Shown here: positions 7,637 through 13,481 of the stretch, one piece after another
How positions within the stretch are numbered: the first letter of the stretch is position 1
How the letters are laid out: each line of letters starts with the position of its first letter
Assembly (NCBI GenBank): GCA_934693215.1
Contig: CAKUVB010000014.1
Coordinates: 1-19,135 of the forward strand
Source of the DNA: an uncultured Candidatus Melainabacteria bacterium
GTDB taxonomy: Bacteria > Cyanobacteriota > Vampirovibrionia > Gastranaerophilales > Gastranaerophilaceae
Direction of reading: 5' to 3'
DNA: 19,135 nt
The notes under the pieces: model-generated
What the model was told of the DNA's origin: nothing
The model's input: the letters and a program-made list of their open reading frames with translations, nothing else
The model's database searches: none
Translations under genes and position numbers: made by a program

Positions 7637-8383
7637 ATGTATCAAAATCGATTTAAAGATAATGAAATATATAAAGCTAAGATTGACGGATATAGACCAT
7701 TAACTCAAGATGCTCTTAGCCAAATACAGAATTATTATAAAATTGGTCTTACATACTCATCAAATGCAATTGAAGGTAATACTCTGGATTTAGTTGAAAC
7801 AAAAGTTGTTTTAGAAGATGGTTTAACTATTAGTGGTAAACCTATGAAAGATCACTTAGAAGCAATAGGTCATGCACAAGCTTTTAATAAACTTATAGAA
7901 CTTGTTAAAACAAATACTATTACAGAAGAAAATATAAAAGATTTACATAAACTTTTTTATAACAAAATTAATTTAGAACAAGCAGGAATCTATAGGAATA
8001 AATCCATTATTGTAACAGGGGCTGATATAGATTTTCCAAAGCCTGATGAAATTGAAAATAGAATGAATGAATTTGTTAAAAATATTCCTCAAATGAAAAT
8101 GGATATGCACCCTATAAAATTTGCAGCAATGTTGCATGTAATATTTGTTAATATCCATCCTTTTATAGATGGTAATGGAAGAGTTGCAAGATTATTGATG
8201 AACTTAGCATTATTACAAGCTGGGTATAATATAACTATAATTCCACCTGTTTTAAGGGCAGATTATATTAGAGTTTTACAAGAATCTAATCACAATAATT
8301 TTGAACCTTTTATTAATTTTATATCTGAGGTTGTTTTTGAATCTCAAAAAGAATATTTGAAAATTCTTGAGAGATTAAAATAA
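7637..8383 (+). CDS. Fic-domain protein, class II self-inhibited, probable AMP transferase
   Basis: Fic enzymes usually transfer AMP from ATP to a hydroxyl side chain of a target protein. The 248-aa protein has the complete active-site motif HPFIDGNGRVAR (174-185), with catalytic His174 and the phosphate-binding GNGR. The flap that docks targets is near 117-143 (GIYRNKSIIVTG and following). An inhibitory helix motif [S/T]xxxE[G/N] lies N-terminally at Ser42-Glu46-Gly47 (SSNAIEGN), which makes it class II: the inhibitory Glu is in the same chain and no separate antitoxin is needed. No FicA/Phd-type partner is seen beside it. SD GAGGAA lies 8 nt before the ATG. There is no signal peptide. The target is unknown; host regulation or a stress role is as possible as toxicity. 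Confidence 0.94.
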   Translation: MYQNRFKDNEIYKAKIDGYRPLTQDALSQIQNYYKIGLTYSSNAIEGNTLDLVETKVVLEDGLTISGKPMKDHLEAIGHAQAFNKLIELVKTNTITEENIKDLHKLFYNKINLEQAGIYRNKSIIVTGADIDFPKPDEIENRMNEFVKNIPQMKMDMHPIKFAAMLHVIFVNIHPFIDGNGRVARLLMNLALLQAGYNITIIPPVLRADYIRVLQESNHNNFEPFINFISEVVFESQKEYLKILERLK

Positions 8384-8485
8384 CATTTTTAATATATAAA
8401 ACACAGTTTTAATTCATGAATTCTTTATTTAAAAATTATGTATTTTTGAGTCGTGAATTAAATTTATAAAACAAATAATTTTGTG

Positions 8486-8514
8486 CTGTAAGTCATTGTA
8501 TATTTGACTTACAG
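8486..8514 (+). repeat. Perfect 10-bp inverted repeat downstream of fic
   Basis: CTGTAAGTCA (8486-8495) is repeated inverted as TGACTTACAG (8505-8514) around a 9-nt spacer. Only four T follow nearby, so it is a weak terminator for fic at best; it could be a protein-binding site instead. The rest of the 8384-8624 gap holds the promoter/operator region described next and no gene. Confidence 0.6.
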
Positions 8515-8519
8515 AGGTT

Positions 8520-8554
8520 TTGTAACATTTTGTAAATGTGTATAGTGTACACTA
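8520..8554 (+). promoter_or_regulatory. Candidate promoter with overlapping palindromic operator
   Basis: TATAGT (8541-8546) reads as a -10, with TTGTAA (8520-8525) as a short-spaced (15 bp) -35. The perfect 12-bp palindrome TAGTGTACACTA (8543-8554) overlaps the -10 and the expected start point, the position of a repressor site. A run of 11 A (8557-8567) follows. This would serve the 279-aa outer membrane-type gene. Confidence 0.45.
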
Positions 8555-8586
8555 GCAAAAAAAAAAATGTTGAAATTTTTAGTAAG

Positions 8587-8603
8587 TGTACGTATTAAGT
8601 ACA
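8587..8603 (+). promoter_or_regulatory. Second TGTAC inverted repeat, just before the SD
   Basis: TGTAC and GTACA flank a 7-nt spacer. The string AGTGTAC (8585-8591) repeats the core of the upstream palindrome (8544-8550), 41 bp away, about four helical turns. It ends 7 nt before SD AAGGAGG (8611-8617). It could be a second operator half or a leader hairpin near the ribosome site. Confidence 0.35.
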
Positions 8604-8624
8604 GAGTATTAAGGAGGTTATAAT

Positions 8625-9464
8625 ATGAATTTAAGAACTGGGTTAGCTGCCCTAGCTATTGCTACATCAAGTGTAGCTTCACATGCACAAAAAACTGCTA
8701 AAGTTATGACAAAAAATGATTCAATTGTTAATACAGTAAAAGCTGCAACACATAAGGGTGATTCTGTTGCAACTGTTACATTTGCTCAAGCAAAACAAAT
8801 GTTAGGAATTGGTGAAAAAGCACCTAAAGGTATGGTAAAAGTAACTCGTACAAGAGCTGTATTCCAAGGTAAAATTAATAATAATACTTTAAATGGTGAT
8901 TTCGCATATAATTCAACATCAAAAATGGTTAGAGATCCAAGACTAAAACCTGAAACAAAAGTTACTTATGGTCTAGGTTATGTAAATTCTAAAGAAGTTG
9001 GTAATGCTGGTACTGTAACTGCGAAAGTTGAAAAAGGTAATACAAATGTTCGTGGTGATATGTTCTTAGGTAAGAAAAATGATGACGTAAAAGGTGGTTT
9101 AAAATTACGTGCTGGTTATGATTATAAATTAGGTTCTGGTTTCTCTGTTGGACCAGAAGTTGGTTTACATACAAAAATGCAAAAAGTAAATAATGACCTT
9201 CACGGTTTCTTTGCTCCAGAATTATCAGGTATGACTAAATTCAAACATACATTTGATAATGGTGTAAGAGTTAATGCAGAAGCTGGTGCTGGTGCTGCTG
9301 CTAAATTAGGTTATAACAATAGAGCAACAGATGTTCGTTCAATTGTTCCTACAGCAAGAGCAGAAGCTAGTGTTGGTTACAAAGCATTAGATTTTGTTGT
9401 TGGTGGTGGTAAAGATGTTCACTTAGGCAACAATGCTAATGTTGGTGTAAGATTTACATTCTAA
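8625..9464 (+). CDS. Secreted, probably outer-membrane beta-barrel protein of unknown family
   Basis: I do not recognise the family. The 279-aa precursor has an N-terminal signal peptide (LRTGLAALAIATSS...) with likely cleavage after SHA at about residue 21. Residues 25-75 are Lys/Thr/Ala-rich and probably extended. From about 110 on, alternating polar and hydrophobic stretches rich in Gly and aromatics (VTYGLGYVN, LKLRAGYDYKL, FSVGPEVGLHT, VRVNAEAGAGAAAKLGY, ARAEASVGYKAL) suggest eight to ten amphipathic strands. The chain ends NVGVRFTF, a terminal-Phe signal typical of barrels handled by BamA. The SD is a full AAGGAGG 7 nt before the ATG, the best in the window, which suggests high expression. 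It is flanked by an operator-like palindrome and its own terminator, so it is monocistronic. Confidence 0.85.
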   Translation: MNLRTGLAALAIATSSVASHAQKTAKVMTKNDSIVNTVKAATHKGDSVATVTFAQAKQMLGIGEKAPKGMVKVTRTRAVFQGKINNNTLNGDFAYNSTSKMVRDPRLKPETKVTYGLGYVNSKEVGNAGTVTAKVEKGNTNVRGDMFLGKKNDDVKGGLKLRAGYDYKLGSGFSVGPEVGLHTKMQKVNNDLHGFFAPELSGMTKFKHTFDNGVRVNAEAGAGAAAKLGYNNRATDVRSIVPTARAEASVGYKALDFVVGGGKDVHLGNNANVGVRFTF

Positions 9465-9484
9465 TTCTTCTATTTAGAATAAAG

Positions 9485-9519
9485 AAAAAGGATTGTTCAT
9501 CAAAGGACAATCCTTTTTT
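9485..9519 (+). terminator. Terminator of the outer-membrane-type gene
   Basis: A 12-bp stem (AAAAAGGATTGT, 9485-9496, with 9507-9518) with a 10-nt loop, ending in six T. Arm sequence is shared with the terminator at 12506-12538. Confidence 0.92.
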
Positions 9520-9538
9520 AATGCAAAATTTTTAGTTA

Positions 9539-9547
9539 TGATATTAT
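9539..9547 (+). promoter_or_regulatory. Extended -10 before the methyltransferase-like gene
   Basis: TGATATTAT fits an extended -10 (TGn-TATTAT). Six nt separate it from the ATG at 9554, so transcription would begin at the start codon. No SD is present, which agrees with a leaderless transcript. No good -35 is seen. Confidence 0.4.
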
Positions 9548-9553
9548 GTACCT

Positions 9554-10300
9554 ATGTTAGATAATATAAAAAATACGTTTGATTTTTATTTAAGGAATAA
9601 ATTTAGATTTTCAAGAAAAAATTATGTAGAACAAAATGAAGAAAAATACGTTTTGGATAAGGAGCTTTCCGAACAAGAAAATTTTTTATTATCTAAATAC
9701 AGTATGTGGAATTATAAAACTAATTCCACTATATCCAATTATTATCAAAACTTATCTATATTAGAAATGTTAGATAAATATATGGATATTTCATTTAAAG
9801 AAAATTTAAAAGTGTTAGATGTTGGTTCTAAAAATTGGTTTTATGTTTCTGCGGAATATAATTTCTTTAAAAAATATTGCAATGAACTTTATATAGATGG
9901 TGTCGAACTTGATGCTTTTAGGTTATATTCTAATTTTTATTCAAGATATGAAGTGGCAAAATATTATTCAAAGGATTTACAAGGTGCAAATTATATTCCT
10001 GATAATATTATAAATATTAATAAAGAATATGATTATATTGTTTGGATATTGCCGTTTTTAACTAAATATCCGCTTAGGTGTTGGGGATTGCCTGATAAAT
10101 ATTTTCAACCAAAAGAATTGTTTGAGCACGTATATTCGTTGTTGAATATTTTTGGGAAGATGATTATTGTAAATCAAGGAATTGAAGAATTTAATATACA
10201 AAAACAAATTGCGGGAGATAAAATTAAGTTTTCAACAGAATTAGATAATTCTTTTTATGAATATAAGAACTTACGTTTTGTATCAATATTGGAGAAATAA
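9554..10300 (+). CDS. Class I SAM methyltransferase-like protein
   Basis: This 248-aa cytoplasmic protein has a Rossmann-type methyltransferase layout. Motif I is LKVLDVGSKNW (85-95). An acidic end of strand 2 is DGVELD (115-120), where SAM ribose is usually held. YDYIVWILPF (159-168) fits strand 4, and FGKMIIVNQG (200-209) fits strand 5. Motif I has GSKN instead of the common GxGxG, so SAM binding is inferred. The N-terminal 80 residues are charged and aromatic and probably form a family-specific cap. The substrate is unknown. The end of the gene contains the SD of the Cys-cluster gene downstream, so the two are translationally coupled and likely act together. Confidence 0.75.
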   Translation: MLDNIKNTFDFYLRNKFRFSRKNYVEQNEEKYVLDKELSEQENFLLSKYSMWNYKTNSTISNYYQNLSILEMLDKYMDISFKENLKVLDVGSKNWFYVSAEYNFFKKYCNELYIDGVELDAFRLYSNFYSRYEVAKYYSKDLQGANYIPDNIININKEYDYIVWILPFLTKYPLRCWGLPDKYFQPKELFEHVYSLLNIFGKMIIVNQGIEEFNIQKQIAGDKIKFSTELDNSFYEYKNLRFVSILEK

Positions 10301-10301
10301 T

Positions 10302-10694
10302 TTGTTCAAAAGTTTAAAATTATTTATTAGTATGGTATTTGCACCAAAATATAAACTAGAAGGACAATGTAGACAATGTGGAAGATGTTGTCGAAACATT
10401 GTTTTTTATAATGAAAATAAACCTATAAAAGAGTCAGATGATTTGGTGGTTTTATTAAAACAAGATAAGCATTTAAGAAAATTTTATATATCAGGTAAAA
10501 ATGAAAATGATGAAATATTGTTCACTTGCAAATCGCTTGGTATAGACAATAAATGCAAATATTATTGGTTTAGGTCTTTGTATTGTCGAAGATATCCGTT
10601 GGTGAAATCTCTCAAAACGGGGCAATATTTGCAACCAGAAGATTATTGTGGATATAAAATAGTTCCAGTAAAAGATTTTAAAGATTATTTATAG
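10302..10694 (+). CDS. YkgJ-type Cys-cluster (CxxCxxCC) protein
   Basis: I use a TTG start at 10302. GGAG (10291-10294) lies 7 nt upstream, and the only longer option (ATG 10257) overlaps the previous gene by 44 nt with no SD. The 130-aa product carries CRQCGRCC (Cys 23, 26, 29, 30), then Cys76, Cys85, a YYWFRSLYCRRYP block with Cys95, and Cys116. This matches the family described as a putative zinc- or iron-chelating domain (YkgJ), which has CxxCxxCC followed by C, C and a RPxxCRxFP-like block. Residues 4-16 are hydrophobic but short. The eight Cys could bind Zn or an Fe-S cluster. The biochemical role is not known. The SD inside the methyltransferase gene points to a functional pair. Confidence 0.85.
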   Translation: MFKSLKLFISMVFAPKYKLEGQCRQCGRCCRNIVFYNENKPIKESDDLVVLLKQDKHLRKFYISGKNENDEILFTCKSLGIDNKCKYYWFRSLYCRRYPLVKSLKTGQYLQPEDYCGYKIVPVKDFKDYL

Positions 10695-10697
10695 AGT

Positions 10698-10726
10698 TTG
10701 ACATAACCCTGATTTACTGGTAAAAT
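10698..10726 (+). promoter_or_regulatory. Near-consensus sigma-70 promoter of udp
   Basis: TTGACA (10698-10703), a 17-bp spacer and TAAAAT (10721-10726). Start is expected near 10733, giving a leader of about 26 nt with SD GAGGTG. This is the best -35/-10 pair in the window; no operator-like repeat overlaps it. Confidence 0.8.
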
Positions 10727-10758
10727 TCGGGTGTTAATTTTTATATGAGGTGTTTATT

Positions 10759-11523
10759 ATGAAATATGCAGAAGATGGAAAACAGTATCACATTGACCTT
10801 AAAGAAGGTGATGTTGGTGAATACGTAATTTTACCTGGAGATCCTAAACGATGCAAAAAAATTGCAGAATATTTTGATGACGCAAGATTAGTTGCAGATA
10901 AAAGAGAATATGTTACATATACTGGATTTTTGAACGGAGTAAAAGTTAGCGTAACCTCAACAGGTATTGGTGGTCCGTCAGCTGCGATTGCTTTAGAAGA
11001 ACTTGTAAAAGTTGGAGCAAGATATTTCATTAGAGTTGGAACTTGCGGTGGTATGGATATCAATGTAAAAGGTGGAGATATCGTTATTCCTACAGGTGCA
11101 ATAAGAATGGAAGGAACATCAAAAGAATATGCACCTATAGAGTTTCCAGCAGTAGCGAATTTTGATATCGTAACAAAACTTGTTCAAGCCGCAAAAAATT
11201 CAGGCAAAGAATATCATGTAGGTGTAGTTCAGTGTAAAGATTCTTTCTATGGACAACATAGCCCAGCATTGATGCCAGTTAATTATGAGTTGATTAATAA
11301 ATGGAATGCTTGGCTTAAACTCGGTTGTTTAGCTTCTGAAATGGAATCTGCAGCATTGTTTACAGTTGCATCATATTTGAGAGTTAAAGTTGGTTCTGTA
11401 TTTTTAGTTATTGCAAACCAAGAAAGAGAAAAGGCAGGTTTAGACAATCCGGTTGTACATGATACAGATTCTGCCATAAAAACTGCAGTAGATGCTATTA
11501 AATTAATGATTGCAGAAAAGTAA
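10759..11523 (+). CDS. udp: Uridine phosphorylase
   Basis: This cytosolic enzyme splits uridine with phosphate into uracil and ribose-1-phosphate. The ATG at 10759 is chosen because GAGGTG (10747-10752) lies 6 nt upstream; a GTG at 10750 lies inside that SD. The 254-aa product has the family's phosphate-site GDPKR (27-31), the STGIGGPS loop (67-74), the RVGTCGG block (92-98) and the EMESA nucleoside-site motif (194-198), plus FYGQHSP near 163-169 where the base is read. The sequence follows the Gram-positive-type uridine phosphorylase branch more than the E. coli form, which has Gln-x-Arg at the uracil site; here the Gln is followed by His-Ser. It has its own strong promoter and terminator. 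It complements the pyrimidine-nucleoside phosphorylase at 2521-3789. Confidence 0.93.
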   Translation: MKYAEDGKQYHIDLKEGDVGEYVILPGDPKRCKKIAEYFDDARLVADKREYVTYTGFLNGVKVSVTSTGIGGPSAAIALEELVKVGARYFIRVGTCGGMDINVKGGDIVIPTGAIRMEGTSKEYAPIEFPAVANFDIVTKLVQAAKNSGKEYHVGVVQCKDSFYGQHSPALMPVNYELINKWNAWLKLGCLASEMESAALFTVASYLRVKVGSVFLVIANQEREKAGLDNPVVHDTDSAIKTAVDAIKLMIAEK

Positions 11524-11554
11524 AATTTAATAAAACTAGCAAATTAAAATATTT

Positions 11555-11587
11555 ACACGCATTATATTTTGTATAATGCGTGTTTTT
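11555..11587 (+). terminator. Terminator of udp, overlapping the next start codon
   Basis: A perfect 12-bp stem (ACACGCATTATA, 11555-11566, with 11572-11583), loop TTTTG, then a T-run to 11587. The 3' arm contains the ATG (11576) of the next gene. Confidence 0.85.
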
Positions 11588-12382
11588 AATTCTGTAAAAT
11601 TTTCATATAATATTTCAAAAGGTTCAATACAGGATAGAAAAGAACTTGTATCCAGATTAAATGACAATTTTTTTGATGCATTTTTAGAATTATCTGGTGA
11701 CAATAAAAAAACAAAATTAAAAGATATCTCAAAACTGTATGGCAAATTATTACCTGAAAAAAAGAATATAAAAGTAAATTCCTTGAGTAAAAAATACAAA
11801 GATTGTGATGGGGCATCTGATTATATATATGACGAAAGGGGTAATCTTCATGGGGTGACATTAGAAATACCTACTAATATGTTTGGAAAATCAAAAGCTT
11901 CATTGGTTACAATTATGCATGAAAACACACATGTTTTAGATACATTAGCTCAACCAAAGCATACAGCATTGTTTCAAAAAATGGTTATTAACGGAAAATA
12001 TACTACTGCTCGAGATAATTGGTTCCAAAATGAATTATATAAAAGTGAAAATGTTTCAAGTTCTGATATTGTTAATATAAAAAAACGAATGGAAGAAATT
12101 GAGCATTTAACGAGAAAATTTATAAGAAAAAAATCTATTCAAGATAAAATTGATTATTTGAACGATGCAAGATATGAACTAGAAGAAGAACAAAATGCAC
12201 ATGCTGAACAATTAAGGTTTGCTAAGAAATTAAAAAGTCTAGGACGAGTAGTAGAAAGAGATGATTTAGAAGATTATGATAGAGTTTATTTATTTACAGA
12301 AAAAATAAATGTATTGAAGAAGATTTTGCGTGAAATATTAACTAATGAACGTAAAGAATTAGCAGAAAAATATAAAAAATAA
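11576..12382 (+). CDS. Predicted HExxH zinc metallopeptidase-like protein
   Basis: The 268-aa family is not recognised by name. Residues 109-122 form a hydrophobic helix with HENTH at 115-119, the HExxH zinc-binding and catalytic motif of zincin peptidases. A Glu-rich helix at 198-213 (ELEEEQNAHAEQ) could supply a third ligand, as in gluzincins; which Glu cannot be fixed. The N-terminal 100 residues are Lys-rich and the C-terminal 160 are mostly charged helix. There is no signal peptide or membrane segment, so it seems cytoplasmic. The ATG is the only plausible start in the first 100 codons (the next Met is residue 102). It has no SD and lies inside the udp terminator, while TATATT (11563-11568) is 7 nt upstream, which suggests a leaderless message. 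A motif match alone does not prove peptidase activity. Confidence 0.75.
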   Translation: MRVFNSVKFSYNISKGSIQDRKELVSRLNDNFFDAFLELSGDNKKTKLKDISKLYGKLLPEKKNIKVNSLSKKYKDCDGASDYIYDERGNLHGVTLEIPTNMFGKSKASLVTIMHENTHVLDTLAQPKHTALFQKMVINGKYTTARDNWFQNELYKSENVSSSDIVNIKKRMEEIEHLTRKFIRKKSIQDKIDYLNDARYELEEEQNAHAEQLRFAKKLKSLGRVVERDDLEDYDRVYLFTEKINVLKKILREILTNERKELAEKYKK

Positions 12383-12390
12383 ATTAGTGC

Positions 12391-12418
12391 TTGCAATAAA
12401 AATTTGTCCATGTATAAT
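12391..12418 (+). promoter_or_regulatory. Promoter of tRNA-Gly
   Basis: TTGCAA, a 16-bp spacer and a perfect TATAAT (12413-12418) lie 12 nt before the mature tRNA 5' end. Confidence 0.65.
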
Positions 12419-12430
12419 AAAAACATACCT

Positions 12431-12502
12431 GCGGGGGTAATTCAGTGGTAGAATGCCTCCTTGCCAAGGAGGATGTCGCGAGTTCGAGCCTCGTCTCCCG
12501 CT
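12431..12502 (+). tRNA. tRNA-Gly (GCC anticodon)
   Basis: The cloverleaf is acceptor GCGGGGG with CTCCCGC, D arm ATTC-AGTGGTA-GAAT, anticodon stem CCTCC/GGAGG around TTGCCAA (anticodon GCC), and T arm GCGAG-TTCGAGC-CTCGT. The discriminator is T and CCA is not encoded. It closely follows the usual bacterial tRNA-Gly(GCC). It is a single-gene unit with its own promoter and terminator. Confidence 0.96.
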
Positions 12503-12505
12503 AAT

Positions 12506-12538
12506 AAAAAAGGATTGGATTTATTCCAATCCTTTTTT
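12506..12538 (+). terminator. Terminator of tRNA-Gly
   Basis: A 14-bp stem (AAAAAAGGATTGGA, 12506-12519, with 12525-12538) with a 5-nt loop; the 3' arm ends in six T. Confidence 0.93.
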
Positions 12539-12678
12539 ATTATGTCTGAAAAGGGATTGAGAACGAGCAAAATAATTGTCTAATTAAATAATCCTTGTAT
12601 GCAAAAGTTTTTAAATCTTTTGTTATAACTGACTTTTAGCTGGCATGTAAATAAAAGTACATAATAGATTTATTTAAT

Positions 12679-12708
12679 TTGACTTTTAAAATAAACTTGT
12701 CGTAAAAT
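12679..12708 (+). promoter_or_regulatory. Promoter of the DivIVA-like gene
   Basis: TTGACT (12679-12684), an 18-bp spacer and TAAAAT (12703-12708). Start is expected near 12715, leaving a leader of about 34 nt with GGGAG 12 nt before the ATG, a loose SD spacing. The remaining 12539-12678 stretch shows nothing else. Confidence 0.65.
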
Positions 12709-12748
12709 TTTAGTATATCAAGTATCGTTATCGGGAGATTTATTAAGA

Positions 12749-13375
12749 ATGAATGGTCAACAAAATGGAATATATGATTTATTAAGAGCTTTAGAAGAAT
12801 CATTAGACAAAGGGTTTCCACTACTTTCAAATTATATGGTTGTAGTAAAAAGAGAAGTTGTAGAATCACTTTTAGACCGTATTTATGCGTCATTGCCAAC
12901 AGAGGTTCAAGATGCTCGCTCTTTATTAAGACGTAGAGATGAAATTCAACACGAAGCTCAACAAAGAGCCGAAAAGATTATTAATGATGCTCAAAATGAA
13001 GCAAGCAGACTTCTTAGTGAATCAGATTTGTTGTTAGCTGTTCAAAAAGAAGCAGATAAGATTAAAGAACAAGTAATTGCTGATTGTGAAGAAATCAAGA
13101 GAAAAGCTCTTGATGATGCAGAAGCTATTAGAATTCAAGCTCAAGATGATGCTGTAAGAATTCAAGACGGTGCATCAGTTTATGCAGAACAAGTTTTGAC
13201 AAACCTTGAACAAAACTTGAATCAATTACAACAAATTGTTAAAAATGGACAAGTTCAGTTAGAAAGAAGAAGAAATGAATCTACTTCATATTCTTCTCCA
13301 TTACAAACTGTTTATCCAGATTCTCAAAAATCAGAAGATAAAAGAGAATATGCAACAAATTTTAAGATAGATTAG
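12749..13375 (+). CDS. DivIVA-like coiled-coil protein of the cyanobacterial type
   Basis: The 208-aa protein opens with a short hydrophobic/amphipathic region (YDLLRALEESLDKGFPLLSN, 9-28). It then has an RIYASLPTEV segment (44-53) and one long Ala/Glu/Gln-rich coiled coil from about 57 to 175 with repeated A..A..I..Q units (RAEKIINDAQNEA, DAEAIRIQAQDDA). A charged Ser/Gln tail follows. This order resembles a family common in Cyanobacteria and some Firmicutes that is annotated variously as DivIVA-domain, ATPase or ATP-synthase-b-like. There is no nucleotide-binding motif, so the ATPase names look spurious. A scaffold role at the membrane or division site is inferred from the family resemblance only. 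It is monocistronic with its own promoter and tandem hairpins after the stop. Confidence 0.85.
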   Translation: MNGQQNGIYDLLRALEESLDKGFPLLSNYMVVVKREVVESLLDRIYASLPTEVQDARSLLRRRDEIQHEAQQRAEKIINDAQNEASRLLSESDLLLAVQKEADKIKEQVIADCEEIKRKALDDAEAIRIQAQDDAVRIQDGASVYAEQVLTNLEQNLNQLQQIVKNGQVQLERRRNESTSYSSPLQTVYPDSQKSEDKREYATNFKID

Positions 13376-13393
13376 TGATAGTATAAGTTGGAT

Positions 13394-13443
13394 ATTAAAC
13401 TTTAAAAAGTTTAATAAACTCCTGATTTTTATCAGGAGTTTTT
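13394..13443 (+). terminator. Tandem hairpins ending the DivIVA-like gene (possibly bidirectional)
   Basis: The first hairpin is ATTAAACTT (13394-13402) with 13407-13415. The second and stronger has 11-bp arms AAACTCCTGAT (13416-13426) with 13431-13441, a TTTT loop, and T to 13443. Facing trmFO, which ends at 13482 on the other strand, it may also stop that transcript, though its T-run on that strand is weak. Confidence 0.85.
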
Positions 13444-13481
13444 ATTTTATATAAACATTACTATCATTGTTCTAGCATTAG

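Noticed and set aside
8411..8422. Palindrome AATTCATGAATT after fic
   Set aside because: Such AT-rich palindromes are expected by chance at this base composition, and no promoter or gene start is adjacent.
7421..8624. Integrated mobile element at the tRNA-CAU gene
   Set aside because: No integrase, transposase or repeated tRNA 3' end was found downstream; only the Fic gene and a regulatory region follow.
10257..10301. Upstream ATG start for the Cys-cluster protein
   Set aside because: It overlaps the methyltransferase gene by 44 nt without an SD. TTG at 10302 has GGAG at 7 nt and removes residues not typical of the family.
11572..11577. Perfect TATAAT as a promoter for the metallopeptidase-like gene
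   Set aside because: It would start transcription after the only usable ATG. It is better explained as part of the terminator's 3' arm; TATATT at 11563 fits the start codon.
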